DNA from: an uncultured Geobacter sp.
GTDB taxonomy: Bacteria > Desulfobacterota > Desulfuromonadia > Geobacterales > Geobacteraceae
Assembly (NCBI GenBank): GCA_903925075.1
Contig: CAIYDQ010000315.1
Location: 1 to 42,773 of the forward strand
Length of the DNA stretch: 42,773 bases
Reading direction: 5' to 3'
Shown here: positions 1 to 8,400 of the stretch, one piece after another
How the letters are laid out: every line of letters starts with the position of its first letter
Numbering within the stretch: the first letter of the stretch is position 1
Position numbers and translations under genes: made by a program
Notes under the pieces: generated by a model
Database searches by the model: none
What the model saw: the letters and a program-made list of their open reading frames with translations, nothing else
Told to the model about the DNA's origin: nothing

Positions 1-36
1 AAAGACGTCCCCCCGAGACCTTGAGGGATAAACAAG

Positions 37-894
37 ATGGTACTGAAAACATTAAGTGTGATCGCATTGTTACTCATCGTTTTAGGACTGTGCGGTTGCA
101 GCCTTTCCCGTCAAGCTATTGCGAACCTTCAATCAACATCGCATTTCTTGGTTCTCGATTCCGATAAGCGTATTCTCTATGAGTCTGGCGCAGAAGACCT
201 GAGCAGGGAAATTGCCGAATATCTGCCCGATTCTGTAGCTAAAGTTGAAAAAGAACAGTACAGACCTTTTGCAAAACAAGTAGAGGTGTATATTTGCGCC
301 ACAAAAGAAAGTTTTAACACGTTTACCGGGGTGTCACCTGCAATAAAGGGAGTCACTACAATTAAACATGTATTTCTTTCAGCGGAACGACTCAGGGCAC
401 TGCCCATCAATATCAGACGGGCTGTGCTTACCCACGAGTTATCCCATTTCCATCTTCAACAGTATCTCGGCGCATATAATTACGGGGCAAACTTGCCTGC
501 ATGGTTTCAGGAGGGATTGGCTGAATATGTGTCTGGCGGCGCTGCCATGGAAGAGGTCGGCGAAGCAGAGGCTATAAAGGCAATTCTGGAAGGAAAGCAT
601 TTTGCTCCTGACACATCAGGCAGCTTCTTTTTCCCAAAACGGTGGAGCGCATATGGCTTAAAACCGCACATGTTTTATCGGCAGAGCTTTATGTATGTCG
701 CTTATCTGAAACGTGTTGATGAATCCAAGTTTCGCGAATTTTTAATGCTACTTGAGAATAATCAACGCTTTGAAGATTCCTTTATTTCAATCTTCGGCCT
801 GACTATGGATTCAACTTGGCGGCAGTTTGTTTTGCAAATAAAGAACCATGAGTACAACCAGACCCTTGAGGGGCTGAGTGGACGCCTTGATTAG
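37..894 (+). CDS. Lipoprotein, peptidase MA-like putative zinc metallopeptidase
   Basis: A 285-residue exported lipoprotein. Residues 4-20 form a hydrophobic signal segment ending in a lipobox (L-C-G-C) with Cys21 as the likely lipidated residue. A gluzincin signature HELSH lies at 133-137, and a second acidic motif (E-G-L-A-E-Y, Glu163) lies 26 residues after the second His. This spacing fits the third zinc ligand of the peptidase MA-like superfamily. It probably acts in the periplasm or on the inner leaflet of the outer membrane; its substrate is unknown. A GAGGG ribosome-binding site precedes the ATG. The gene is visibly more AT-rich than the metabolic genes downstream, which suggests acquired DNA. 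It has no operon partner. The metallopeptidase fold is fairly sure; the activity is inferred. Confidence 0.75.
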   Translation: MVLKTLSVIALLLIVLGLCGCSLSRQAIANLQSTSHFLVLDSDKRILYESGAEDLSREIAEYLPDSVAKVEKEQYRPFAKQVEVYICATKESFNTFTGVSPAIKGVTTIKHVFLSAERLRALPINIRRAVLTHELSHFHLQQYLGAYNYGANLPAWFQEGLAEYVSGGAAMEEVGEAEAIKAILEGKHFAPDTSGSFFFPKRWSAYGLKPHMFYRQSFMYVAYLKRVDESKFREFLMLLENNQRFEDSFISIFGLTMDSTWRQFVLQIKNHEYNQTLEGLSGRLD

Positions 895-1008
895 TTGACT
901 TGAGGGGGCGACGTACGGAGGTAATTACTTAGTTTTGAGCAGTTATGCCGCTTAATCAACTAATCAAGAATTTCCCCGAGACCTCAAGTCGCGACTGGCG
1001 GGGACGCT

Positions 1009-1050
1009 GGTTACTTTTGTGACTTATTCGAGAAAGTAACAAAAGTAACC
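1009..1050. repeat. Perfect inverted repeat, REP-like element
   Basis: GGTTACTTTTGT at 1009-1020 is repeated as its exact reverse complement at 1039-1050, giving 12-bp arms around an 18-nt loop. It lies between the lipoprotein and the HEPN gene and just beyond the HEPN stop. It could act as a terminator or be a dispersed palindromic repeat. The sequence resembles repeats I have seen in many proteobacterial genomes, but a genome-wide count is needed to confirm this. Confidence 0.6.
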
Positions 1051-1091
1051 AAGCCCATGGACGCCGACCGCCCGAAAAACCCGGCGGCGGG

Positions 1092-1520
1092 TCACGTGCT
1101 TTTGCCGCCTTCTTCCTTTGTTCGCTCAGCGGCTCGCGCAGCTTCGGCGGCAAGAAACTGTTTTATCGCAGCGATAAAAGCTCGTCCTTCTTCTATTTTA
1201 GTCGAGGCAACCGGCTCGATTATTTCTTCATCAATGTCGTAATCGGCGATTTCCCTGATTTTACGAGCAGTCATCAACATTTTATGATACATGGGGTCAA
1301 TTCGGCCCGGCTTCGCAAAATAGTAGCCAAACGCGGATTCCACAGCCGAATGCTTGACTACATCAATCCCTTCAGCAGCCAATAGGGCCTTGCTTGCATA
1401 AAACATGGCGTAATAAATCTTGCTGGCCGCGTCCGGCGCATGGCCCCGCGCCATTAGATCCTCTGCCACGATGAGGGCGTGATCAGCCTTATCCAGATAG
1501 CGACTGACTTCCTCGTTCAT
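1092..1520 (-). CDS. HEPN-domain protein of MNT/HEPN pair
   Basis: A 142-residue, mostly helical protein of the HEPN family. Visible marks are the N-terminal stretch with YLDKADHAL, the core A-S-K-I-Y-Y-A-M-F-Y-A-S-K-A-L and the C-terminal R-E-I-A-D-Y-D. HEPN proteins paired with minimal nucleotidyltransferases act as RNase toxins or substrate-binding subunits. The RX4-6H catalytic motif of RNase HEPNs is not visible here, since the expected His is absent around R-E-I-A-D-Y. It may therefore be a non-nuclease HEPN. It overlaps the upstream nucleotidyltransferase by 4 bases, so the two are probably translationally coupled. The lysine/alanine-rich C-terminal tail is divergent. Confidence 0.8.
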   Translation of the reverse strand: MNEEVSRYLDKADHALIVAEDLMARGHAPDAASKIYYAMFYASKALLAAEGIDVVKHSAVESAFGYYFAKPGRIDPMYHKMLMTARKIREIADYDIDEEIIEPVASTKIEEGRAFIAAIKQFLAAEAARAAERTKEEGGKST

Positions 1521-1846
1521 ATCGCAATCCCTTCACGCTCAATAGTTCGGTAATAGGAGTATCCTTTGGCGGCGGCACTACGGAATCGCCCCTCGGTAAA
1601 AACCTTGAGCGATATTATCGGCTTGAAATCGTGATCCCACATCAGTCCGTAGGCTATTTCGTCAAGCTTCAGTTCCAGTTCAGCGGTATTTTCATCGACA
1701 AGCGCAACCAAGTCGAGGTCTGAATCCTGTTCCGCGTCGCCCCGTGCGCGCGAACCATAAATAATCACTTTCCGGATATGTGAAACGATATCTGCCGGTA
1801 AGCGCCGTTTGAATTCTTCGATGAGGGCTCTGTCCTGTATGCCCAT
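1517..1846 (-). CDS. Minimal nucleotidyltransferase (MNT), partner of HEPN
   Basis: A 109-residue protein with the polymerase beta-type nucleotidyltransferase signature G-S-R-A-R-G-D-A-E-Q-D-S-D-L-D-L at about residues 31-46, which includes the two metal-binding aspartates. A further Asp/His-rich strand follows near W-D-H-D-F. In type VII toxin-antitoxin systems, MNT antitoxins transfer AMP to a tyrosine on the HEPN toxin. Here the MNT gene is upstream and overlaps the HEPN start by 4 bases. Its small size matches stand-alone MNT proteins. The family is clear; the antitoxin role is inferred from context. Confidence 0.85.
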   Translation of the reverse strand: MGIQDRALIEEFKRRLPADIVSHIRKVIIYGSRARGDAEQDSDLDLVALVDENTAELELKLDEIAYGLMWDHDFKPIISLKVFTEGRFRSAAAKGYSYYRTIEREGIAI

Positions 1847-2279
1847 TGTCAGCTCCTATCTGTATGCTCAGTGTCCCGCTCGATCGTTGCAATCGCCACA
1901 AGGACGGGTCCCAGACGTGCCTCAACGGTATTTCTTTCATCCTTTACTTGTCAGATTGTGTGCGGGACGTTGTTAGGGCTGGATACTTTCGGTATTTGGT
2001 CGATTTATCGCACTTCCCCCTTTTAAAGTCAATCAGTCTAATGGATTTACCGCTACTTGATGAATTTCCTGCCGGCATCGTTGCCGTTGCCCAGGGCAGC
2101 ATCCACACCGTCAGGGCCGAGGGGGACGTGGCGAGGAGGACGTTGTTAAGCATGTTAAGTTGCAGAGCGATTTGAATGAAAAAGGTCGTGGAGCAGCGGT
2201 TGTGGTAAAAACTTGCCTCGTTGCTGTAGCTGTGCTAATGTAATGCGCCTAACTATCGCCGGGAAACGGAGGGGCTCGC
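1847..2279. other. Intergenic region with no convincing gene
   Basis: 433 bases separate the divergent MNT gene and the chemoreceptor gene. Possible reading frames here lack domain character and a good ribosome-binding site. The segment should contain the promoters of both flanking genes. Only the GGAGGG ribosome-binding site at 2268-2273 for the chemoreceptor is clear. Confidence 0.5.
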
Positions 2280-3908
2280 ATGAGTGGATCAAACATCAAG
2301 ATCGGCGTCAGGCTCGGAGGCGGCTTTGCCAGCGTGCTTTTTTTGCTGGGATTGATGCTGGTTTCTAACCTCTATTTGATAAGCAAGATTGACGATGGGC
2401 TCGATCAGATCATCACCAACAACCAGGTGAGGACCGAAATGGCCTACGAAGCGTTTCTGGGGGTAACCGGCGCGGCCAACGCCATACGCACCTACGTCCT
2501 CTCCGATAACCAGGCGGTGCGGGAACTGGCGCTAAACGAAGTCGCCGTCGAGAGAAAGCACTACAAGGAATCGGTCGCCAAAATTCTCGAACTGGACAAG
2601 TCGGACAAAGGCAAGGAGATCGTCGACAAATTGAAAGCGGCGGTGGCTCCTGCCGGAGCGGCGAACAACCGGGCGCTTGAGCTTTCCCAAAAAGGGGAGC
2701 GCGATCAGGGCATCGCCGTGCTGGTCAACGAGGGCCTCCCCTTGACCCGCAAGGCGGTCGACCAGTTCACGGAACTGCTTGGCTACGAGAAAGGAACGTC
2801 CCGGGAGCAGTACGCCAAAGCCGCCGAGTATGGCAAAAACGCGCGGCTTATCTCCATTGGCCTCGGCATCGTCTCGCTTGTGATAGGCATCATCGCGGCG
2901 ATGATGATTACGCGCAGCATCACCAAACCGATCGCGGAGCTTGTGGTTCATAACCGGCGGCTTGCCGAAGGAGATTTGACCGTAGACATCTCGGATCTAG
3001 GCGTCGATGAGATCGGACAACTGGCGAAATCGTCGCGCCACGTCGTCGACAGCATAAAGCAGATGTTGAGCATGGTGGCGGACACCTCCAGCCAGGTCGC
3101 CTCGGCGTCGCATCAACTGGAAACGTCATCGAGGCACATCGCCGCGGGCGCGGAAGAAGTAGCCTCTCAAACCGGCACCATAGCGACCTCCAGCGAGGAA
3201 ATGGCCGCTACCAGCAACGACATCGCCCGCAATTGCGGCATGGCGGCGGAAAGGTCGCGGCAATCGAGCGCCTCGGCCACCAGGGGCGGGGTGGTGGTTC
3301 AGGAGACCATTGCTGGCATGGTCAGAATCGCCGAACGGGTAAAGCAGTCAGCCCAGACGGTCGAAAGTCTGGGGACTAGGTCCGAGCAGATTGGGCAAAT
3401 CGTCGGCACCATCGAAGACATCGCCGATCAGACCAACCTGCTGGCACTCAACGCCGCCATAGAGGCGGCTCGCGCCGGCGAGCAGGGACGCGGCTTCGCA
3501 GTCGTTGCCGACGAAGTAAGGGCCCTTGCCGAAAGGACGACGAAAGCGACCAGGGAGATCTCGGAGATGATCGCCGCCATACAGAAAGAGACCATGGCGG
3601 CGGTGCACGCGATGAACGAAGGCGTTGTCGAGGTGGAAAAAGGAGCCGCGACCTCGGAAAAATCCAGCGAGGCTCTTGAGGAAATACTGCAGTTGATCGA
3701 TGAAGTCACCATGCAGATCAGCCAGATCGCGGCTGCCGCCGAAGAACAGACCGCGACCACCAACGAGATCACCAAAAATGTGCAGCAAGTAACCGATATC
3801 GTCGAAGAAACGGCGCGCGGCGCACACGACACGGCGTCCGCCTCGTCGCAGTTGGCGTCCAACGCCAAAATTCTTCAGGACCTGGTAGGCAGGTTCAAGC
3901 TGTCATAG
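2280..3908 (+). CDS. Methyl-accepting chemotaxis protein
   Basis: A 542-residue transmembrane chemoreceptor. TM1 spans about 13-35 and TM2 about 189-211. The ~150-residue helical sensor domain between them has the look of the four-helix-bundle (4HB_MCP) type. A HAMP domain follows (about 212-265, with R-S-I-T-K-P-I). The long cytoplasmic coiled coil carries the conserved hairpin tip near residue 380-405 ([19 protein letters not shown]), which binds CheA and CheW. There is no C-terminal NWETF-type tether for CheR. The ligand cannot be predicted. It is not linked to other che genes except the distant cheW/cheR at the far end of the window. A GGAGGG site precedes the ATG. Confidence 0.93.
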   Translation: MSGSNIKIGVRLGGGFASVLFLLGLMLVSNLYLISKIDDGLDQIITNNQVRTEMAYEAFLGVTGAANAIRTYVLSDNQAVRELALNEVAVERKHYKESVAKILELDKSDKGKEIVDKLKAAVAPAGAANNRALELSQKGERDQGIAVLVNEGLPLTRKAVDQFTELLGYEKGTSREQYAKAAEYGKNARLISIGLGIVSLVIGIIAAMMITRSITKPIAELVVHNRRLAEGDLTVDISDLGVDEIGQLAKSSRHVVDSIKQMLSMVADTSSQVASASHQLETSSRHIAAGAEEVASQTGTIATSSEEMAATSNDIARNCGMAAERSRQSSASATRGGVVVQETIAGMVRIAERVKQSAQTVESLGTRSEQIGQIVGTIEDIADQTNLLALNAAIEAARAGEQGRGFAVVADEVRALAERTTKATREISEMIAAIQKETMAAVHAMNEGVVEVEKGAATSEKSSEALEEILQLIDEVTMQISQIAAAAEEQTATTNEITKNVQQVTDIVEETARGAHDTASASSQLASNAKILQDLVGRFKLS

Positions 3909-3958
3909 CCGCCGGCGCCGGTTTTCGACCACCCAGTTTCTGACACGTTTCCGACGTA

Positions 3959-4705
3959 TTACGGACTACCCGTGATTTTGTTGACCAGGCTCGTTAATTC
4001 GTACGGGAACAAAATGGTGGAGTTTTTCTCCGTGGCGATTTCCGCCATTGTCTGCAGCGTCCTGAGATGGAGGGCGCCCGGCGTCTTTGACAAGGTATCC
4101 GCGGCCTCTGCCAGCTTCACCGAGGCTTGCAGTTCGCCCTCGGCATGAATGACCTTGGCGCGCCGTTCTCGTTCGGCTTCCGCCTGCTTGGCCATTGCCC
4201 GCTGCATTTCGACGGGCAGGTCGATGTTTTTCATCTCGACATGATCGATTTGCAGGCCCCAGGCCGTGGAGGCCTTGGCCAGGGCGGCGCTCAACGCTTC
4301 CTGCAACTTGGCCTGCTCGCCGAGAACCTCGTCCAGGGGATGTTGACCGATTACGGCGCGCAGGGCGGTTTGGGCTATCTGGGCCAGGGCATAGCGGTAA
4401 TTCTCCACCTCGATGATGACTTTGACGGCATCGACCACCTTCGAGTAAATTACCGCGGTAACCTTGACCGTCACGTTGTCCTTGGTGACCACGTCCTGCG
4501 AAGGGATTTCGAAGGCGACGGTCCGCATCGAGACGATGGTCATAAGCTCGATGCCCGGGATGAGCAGGATCAAGCCGGGTCCGCGAATGCCGACGCAACG
4601 GCCGAGACGAAACACGACGCCTCGCTCGTATTCCTTGAGGATACGCACGGACGACGCGATGAGAACGACAAAAGCTGCCAATCCGACCAAGAGAAAAATT
4701 CCCAT
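3959..4705 (-). CDS. Slipin / SPFH (band 7) membrane protein
   Basis: A 248-residue stomatin-like protein. An N-terminal membrane segment (about 3-18) is followed by the slipin start Y-E-R-G-V-V-F-R-L-G-R and the SPFH core with P-G-I-E-L-M, V-T-K-D-N-V-T-V and E-V-E-N-Y-R-Y-A. The coiled-coil region A-E-A-E-R-E-R-R-A-K-V-I-H-A-E-G-E-L-Q-A is typical. Slipins scaffold membrane microdomains and often pair with an NfeD protease partner. No NfeD gene is visible here. The upstream co-directional gene, 39 bases away, encodes an exported OB-fold protein instead. Family assignment is sure; cellular role is unknown. Confidence 0.9.
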   Translation of the reverse strand: MGIFLLVGLAAFVVLIASSVRILKEYERGVVFRLGRCVGIRGPGLILLIPGIELMTIVSMRTVAFEIPSQDVVTKDNVTVKVTAVIYSKVVDAVKVIIEVENYRYALAQIAQTALRAVIGQHPLDEVLGEQAKLQEALSAALAKASTAWGLQIDHVEMKNIDLPVEMQRAMAKQAEAERERRAKVIHAEGELQASVKLAEAADTLSKTPGALHLRTLQTMAEIATEKNSTILFPYELTSLVNKITGSP

Positions 4706-4744
4706 TTTTCATGCCCCTTTTGTAGTTATCACCATCTGGCGAAA

Positions 4745-5152
4745 TTAGTTGCCGAGTGCGGCGTCCTGAAGGACCAACTTGTATCTGCTCTCGGGATTGA
4801 AGACCGCCGTGCCGGTGACGGTAACGACCGCGCCCACCTGACCCATGACGACGCGAGAAATACAGATCAAGTCGTTGTTCCCCTTACTGCCGTCGCCGGT
4901 GCCATCCTGGATATGTGTCCAGGCTTTTCCCATGATGCCGTCGGTCATCTTGACGACCTGCCCGCGAACGACGACCTTTTTCCCGTTGAGCGATGCGGCG
5001 TTTTTGTAGAGTTCCTCGATGGTGTAGGTGTTGGCAGCTGGCGCCCTGCCAGTCGATGGAGGTTGAAGGGGCGATCCGGGTGTTTCGGCGGCTATGGCAA
5101 CCGCCGCGATGAGGCAATTGAGTGCTACGGTGAGTAACAGAAGCCTTCTCAT
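4745..5152 (-). CDS. Exported OB-fold protein (NrfJ-like)
   Basis: A 135-residue protein with an N-terminal signal peptide (M-R-R-L-L-L-L-T-V-A-L..., likely cleaved after A-I-A-A near residue 22). A compact OB-fold domain follows: G-K-K-V-V-V-R-G-Q-V-V-K, then G-I-M-G-K-A-W-T-H-I-Q-D-G-T-G and V-T-V-T-G-T-A. This pattern matches small periplasmic OB-fold proteins found with cytochrome gene clusters in delta-proteobacteria (NrfJ-like). An AAGGAGAA site lies just upstream of the ATG. It is upstream of, and probably co-transcribed with, the slipin gene. The function of the family is poorly defined. Confidence 0.75.
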   Translation of the reverse strand: MRRLLLLTVALNCLIAAVAIAAETPGSPLQPPSTGRAPAANTYTIEELYKNAASLNGKKVVVRGQVVKMTDGIMGKAWTHIQDGTGDGSKGNNDLICISRVVMGQVGAVVTVTGTAVFNPESRYKLVLQDAALGN

Positions 5153-5225
5153 GCAATGTTCTCCTTCGGGTTTTTAGCTAATATTGAAAAATAACACGGT
5201 CATCTTCTTTGGTTTGTCTCTCTCT

Positions 5226-6368
5226 CTAGTGCCCGGCCAGATCGAGCCCGGCGGTGTCGATCCTGGCCAGCCGCTTTCCCAGCAACTTCTCAATCGTCTT
5301 GAAATGCGGCATTTCTTCAGGGCAGAGCAGGGTGACGGCGACCCCGGCGGCCTCCGCGCGGCCGGTTCTCCCGATGCGGTGAACGAAGTCGGCCGGAGAG
5401 CGGGGCAGTTCGTAGTTGACTACGTGCGGCAGGAGCTTGATGTCGATGCCGCGAGCGGCCAGGTCGGTGGCCACCAGCACCCGCACGCCCCCGGATTTGA
5501 AGGCGGCCAGGGCGGCGGTCCGTCCCCCTTGGCTCATGCCGCCGTGAAAGGCGGCGGCGTCGATGCCGTTGGCGAGCAGTTTCTTGACCACGATGTCGGC
5601 GCGCCTTTGCGACGCGGTGAAGACCAGCACCTGCCGCCAGTCGTTGGTCTTGATCAGATATCTGAGCAAAGGGCCTTTGCGGGAATCATCGACCGCATAA
5701 ATCTGCTGGACGATCGGATCCGGCACCGCCGTCTCTTCCTCGATCACGATCTGCAGCGGGTCGCGCATGAGTTCGGCCGCCAACCGCCGCACCTCCTCGC
5801 CGAAGGTGGCGGAAAACAGGAGATTTTGCCGTTTTTTCGGCAGCAGCGCGAGGATGCGCTCAAGCTCATCCCGAAAACCTTGCTCCAGCAGTTTGTCCGC
5901 CTCGTCCAGCACCAGCACGGCGACCGACGACAACTGCACGCTATGCTTGTCGATCAGATCGAGCAAACGGCCCGGAGTGGCGATCAGCAACGCGACGCCG
6001 TGCACGTCCACCATCTGCGGGTTCACCGCCACTCCGCCGAACACCGCAGCCGTTTTAACCCTCGGAGTCAAGTGGCTGCCCAACTGTCGCACGACCTCGC
6101 CGATCTGGGCCGCCAGTTCCCGGGTCGGCACGAGAATCAAGGCCGTGAGTTTTCGCCGCTGGCCGGTTTCCGCGCCATGGGCGAGTTGCAGCAGCGGCAG
6201 AGCGAAGCCGGCCGTTTTGCCGGAGCCGCTCTTGGCGACGGCCAACAGATCTCTCCCCTGCAAAATGGCGGGAATGGCCTGGAGTTGGATGGGATAAGGC
6301 CGCTGATACTGCAACTTGGCGACCGCTTTTAAAAGCCCCTCGGACAAACCAAGGGAAGAAAACGTCAT
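5226..6368 (-). CDS. DEAD-box ATP-dependent RNA helicase (RhlE-like)
   Basis: A 380-residue two-RecA-domain helicase. A Q-motif Gln (P-Y-P-I-Q, residue 28) and Walker A variant A-K-S-G-S-G-K-T (45-52) are followed by P-T-R-E-L-A, D-E-A-D, S-A-T, the domain 2 motif A-T-D-L-A-A-R-G-I-D and H-R-I-G-R-T-G-R. The usual A-Q-T-G-T-G-K-T is altered but keeps the P-loop Gly, Lys and Thr. There is almost no C-terminal extension, as in minimal RhlE-type enzymes. These proteins remodel RNA in ribosome assembly or mRNA decay. The start at 6368 is chosen because AAAGGAG lies directly before it; a longer frame to 6431 lacks such a site and adds a non-conserved tail. Confidence 0.93.
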   Translation of the reverse strand: MTFSSLGLSEGLLKAVAKLQYQRPYPIQLQAIPAILQGRDLLAVAKSGSGKTAGFALPLLQLAHGAETGQRRKLTALILVPTRELAAQIGEVVRQLGSHLTPRVKTAAVFGGVAVNPQMVDVHGVALLIATPGRLLDLIDKHSVQLSSVAVLVLDEADKLLEQGFRDELERILALLPKKRQNLLFSATFGEEVRRLAAELMRDPLQIVIEEETAVPDPIVQQIYAVDDSRKGPLLRYLIKTNDWRQVLVFTASQRRADIVVKKLLANGIDAAAFHGGMSQGGRTAALAAFKSGGVRVLVATDLAARGIDIKLLPHVVNYELPRSPADFVHRIGRTGRAEAAGVAVTLLCPEEMPHFKTIEKLLGKRLARIDTAGLDLAGH

Positions 6369-6712
6369 GGGCGCTCCTTTGGCGATCCGACATGTTTGCC
6401 GGGATGCGCGCCGATCGAAAACAGCGCGCATGCATGGGGACGAACATCGCGTCCAAGACGACCATTTTCGGCGCGAGGGGACATTTATGCAATTATCCTA
6501 ACTACGGCAGTTCATTGCCACAAAAGGCACAAAAGTCACAAAAACATGATCTTATAGATACGTGCATTTGGAACCATTTTGGTTAGTGCGTTCTATTGAC
6601 GTAGCAACCGGAATTTATTTATGTTTCTTGTGCATTTTTGCGGCCGATTGCTTTTGTTAGTATTACACGTTGCGTGCTCTTCCCCACTTTCTTCGCCGTC
6701 ATCTTTGGCGGC
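6369..6712. other. Intergenic region with a short tandem repeat
   Basis: 344 bases lie between the helicase start and the MNT gene stop (both on the minus strand). The only structure seen is the 9-bp repeat at 6519-6545. The region should hold the helicase promoter. No convincing gene is present. Confidence 0.5.
6519..6545. repeat. Three-copy 9-bp tandem repeat
   Basis: CACAAAAGG, CACAAAAGT and CACAAAAAC follow each other without gaps. This is one of several 9-bp-period arrays in intergenic DNA of the window. Confidence 0.7.
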
Positions 6713-7045
6713 TCATTTATCCCCGCTGCTTTGCAGCACCACTTTGCTTTCCTCAATGATCTTCCGGAATGGCGCACTCGTCGTTGCCCAATCCACGAAG
6801 TCCACTTTGATGGTAAGGTCTGAATCATCGAAGGATTGTCGAAGGTCCGCCATGGTGGCAATCGGCAATGGTTGCCGGGATATCACCGCCAGATCCAAAT
6901 CGGAATACGGCTTTGCCGTCCATTTAGCCCGCGACCCGAACGCCCAGACTTCAAATCCAGGTACGCATTTCTTCAGAACTCGTCTCACTTCTGCCCAATC
7001 ATGCGGATTGAAGTCGATATCGGGCTTAATTTCACGTTCGATCAT
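6713..7045 (-). CDS. MNT nucleotidyltransferase, antitoxin of HEPN-like pair
   Basis: A 110-residue minimal nucleotidyltransferase. The motif F-G-S-R-A-K-W-T-A-K-P-Y-S-D-L-D-L at about residues 36-52 provides the GSxxx...SDxDL metal site. A later Asp in K-V-D-F-V-D-W is a candidate third carboxylate. It lies two bases after the stop of the HI0074-type gene and is the downstream member of the pair, the opposite order from the pair at 1092-1846. In characterised type VII systems such enzymes AMPylate the HEPN toxin. The family is clear and the antitoxin role is inferred. Confidence 0.85.
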   Translation of the reverse strand: MIEREIKPDIDFNPHDWAEVRRVLKKCVPGFEVWAFGSRAKWTAKPYSDLDLAVISRQPLPIATMADLRQSFDDSDLTIKVDFVDWATTSAPFRKIIEESKVVLQSSGDK

Positions 7046-7047
7046 GC

Positions 7048-7470
7048 CTAATTGCTTCTTTCTATCAGTCGCTTGTACAAATATTTCGCCTCTTCCAAAA
7101 CCTCGGGGACAATTGAATAAACGACCTCAGCCTTATCCGCGTCATAGGTATGACTGCTGTCGGTGCGGGCCTGACGGTAAACCCGCCAACGCAACCAATC
7201 GGAGCGCAAAAGTCCTTTCTGGTTTCCTGTTCGAATCAAATTTTGAAAAGTGCCGAGATCCTGCTCTTCCGGGCTTGCAGCGGTTTCTTCGAGATACCTT
7301 TTGAGCATTTTATGGCTCAGTTCATAGGTGAACTCGAAGCACTGGATTACAGAATTCCGGAGTTGCTCGAACAAGTCGGGATCGCCTTTCGCCAGCGGAG
7401 AATTCGCGTATTTGATGCTTTTCTCAAGCTGGCTAATCGCGCTATGCAACGAGCTGAAATCGAGACTCAT
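7048..7470 (-). CDS. HI0074/HepT-like HEPN protein, putative type VII toxin
   Basis: A 140-residue helical protein of the nucleotidyltransferase substrate-binding (HI0074) type. Family marks are R-N-S-V-I-Q-C-F-E-F-T-Y-E-L at about 38-51 and K-G-L-L-R-S-D-W near 85-92. Residues 102-109 read R-T-D-S-S-H-T-Y, which fits the RX4HXY motif used by HepT RNase toxins and whose Tyr is the AMPylation target of the MNT partner. The cognate MNT gene starts two bases downstream. This points to an active type VII toxin-antitoxin module, unlike the first HEPN in the window, which lacks the His. The flanking DNA is AT-richer than the metabolic core. Confidence 0.82.
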   Translation of the reverse strand: MSLDFSSLHSAISQLEKSIKYANSPLAKGDPDLFEQLRNSVIQCFEFTYELSHKMLKRYLEETAASPEEQDLGTFQNLIRTGNQKGLLRSDWLRWRVYRQARTDSSHTYDADKAEVVYSIVPEVLEEAKYLYKRLIERSN

Positions 7471-7890
7471 GTCGTTACCTCTCTGACACTTATTGCGCTG
7501 AAACGGCCCGTTACTTACACCGATTGCAGGCCCTTTTGCCGGTCTCCGGCAGAGTAGAGGAACCGAAAGCCAAAGTCAAAGGCATTTTTAATTTTCATCC
7601 CGTCGGTTGAATAGCGACGCACCATTTCGAAGTGGGAGGGTGGCGACCGGTCTCCTCGAAATCCCCCACAGCCTTCTCATTGCAAAGGCGAGAAAGATCG
7701 GGACGGCATGGCAAAACACTTGATGCCGTCCTTGACTTGGTTCGTCTCGGTTCGCATAGCGAAATCGGGCTGTGATTTGACGGAGGGTAGTGTTAGCCGT
7801 AGTGAGACAAGTAGGCTACTGGGTCATGTAGAGGCAGATTCGCCAGGGCGGCGACCTGGGGTGCTCGCGGTAGCAACGTCTTCGTGAAAG
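7471..7890. other. Intergenic region with one hairpin, otherwise empty
   Basis: 420 bases between the HI0074-type gene start and the acetyltransferase stop. The only structure seen is the inverted repeat at 7701-7731. A frame at 7793-7984 on the minus strand runs into the acetyltransferase gene and has no family character. Confidence 0.45.
7701..7731. repeat. Perfect 9-bp inverted repeat (hairpin)
   Basis: GGACGGCAT at 7701-7709 pairs with ATGCCGTCC at 7723-7731 across a 13-nt loop. It lies about 160 bases beyond the stop of the acetyltransferase toxin gene. No strong T-run follows, so it may be a weak terminator or a processing site. Confidence 0.45.
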
Positions 7891-8400
7891 TTAAGGGCTT
7901 AGCAAGGCTTTCAAGTCCTTCAGCAGGAGAAAGAGATGGTATGGGTCGGTCGGGCTGGGTTCGAATCCCCACCCCTCGTACCACGACCGGGCGCCGTCAT
8001 CCTTGGCATGCACCAGCAGGGTCCGAATGCCGGCGATGTCCGCGGCCTGTAGCGTACGCAAAAGCGCATCTTTCAACAGGGCCGCGCCAAGTCCAACTCC
8101 TTGATGGGCAACATCGGCAGCCAATCGGGCCAGGACCATTACCGGAACCGAATGACGAGCCAATCCCTTGCTTATCCGCTCGGGCGCTTCCTGCGGCTCG
8201 ACGCTCCCCACCGCCAGGCTGTAAAACCCGACAACCTCACCCGACTTGCAGCAGGCATAGGTCTGAGCACTGTTCGCCTTCTGATTCACCAGGGCATAGC
8301 GCTGCAGAAACTGGTTCAGAGCGGGGTGGCCGCAATCGAAGGACGAAAGCGAATCGGTGGCTTCCAACTTGCGTACGCGATCATACCCGGATGGGCTCAA
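7891..8400 (-). CDS. GNAT acetyltransferase toxin (TacT/AtaT-like)
   Basis: A 169-residue GCN5-related N-acetyltransferase. The start resembles the toxin family (S-F-D-C-G-H-P-A-L-N-Q-F-L). Motif A is visible as V-M-V-L-A-R-L-A-A-D, then G-V-G-L-G-A-A-L-L-K-D-A for acetyl-CoA binding. The catalytic Tyr is in S-W-Y-E-G-W-G-F. Such toxins acetylate the amino group of charged tRNA and stop translation. It begins at a TTG that overlaps the antitoxin stop (TTGA), so coupling is expected. The upstream gene encodes the matching DUF1778 antitoxin. Confidence 0.88.
   Translation of the reverse strand: MSPSGYDRVRKLEATDSLSSFDCGHPALNQFLQRYALVNQKANSAQTYACCKSGEVVGFYSLAVGSVEPQEAPERISKGLARHSVPVMVLARLAADVAHQGVGLGAALLKDALLRTLQAADIAGIRTLLVHAKDDGARSWYEGWGFEPSPTDPYHLFLLLKDLKALLSP

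Noticed and set aside
1846..2175. 109-codon plus-strand frame before the chemoreceptor
   Set aside because: It has no recognisable domain and no good ribosome-binding site. It starts at the edge of the MNT gene and overlaps promoter DNA.
6055..6492. 145-codon frame overlapping the helicase start region
   Set aside because: It is in another frame of the conserved helicase gene and lacks family features.
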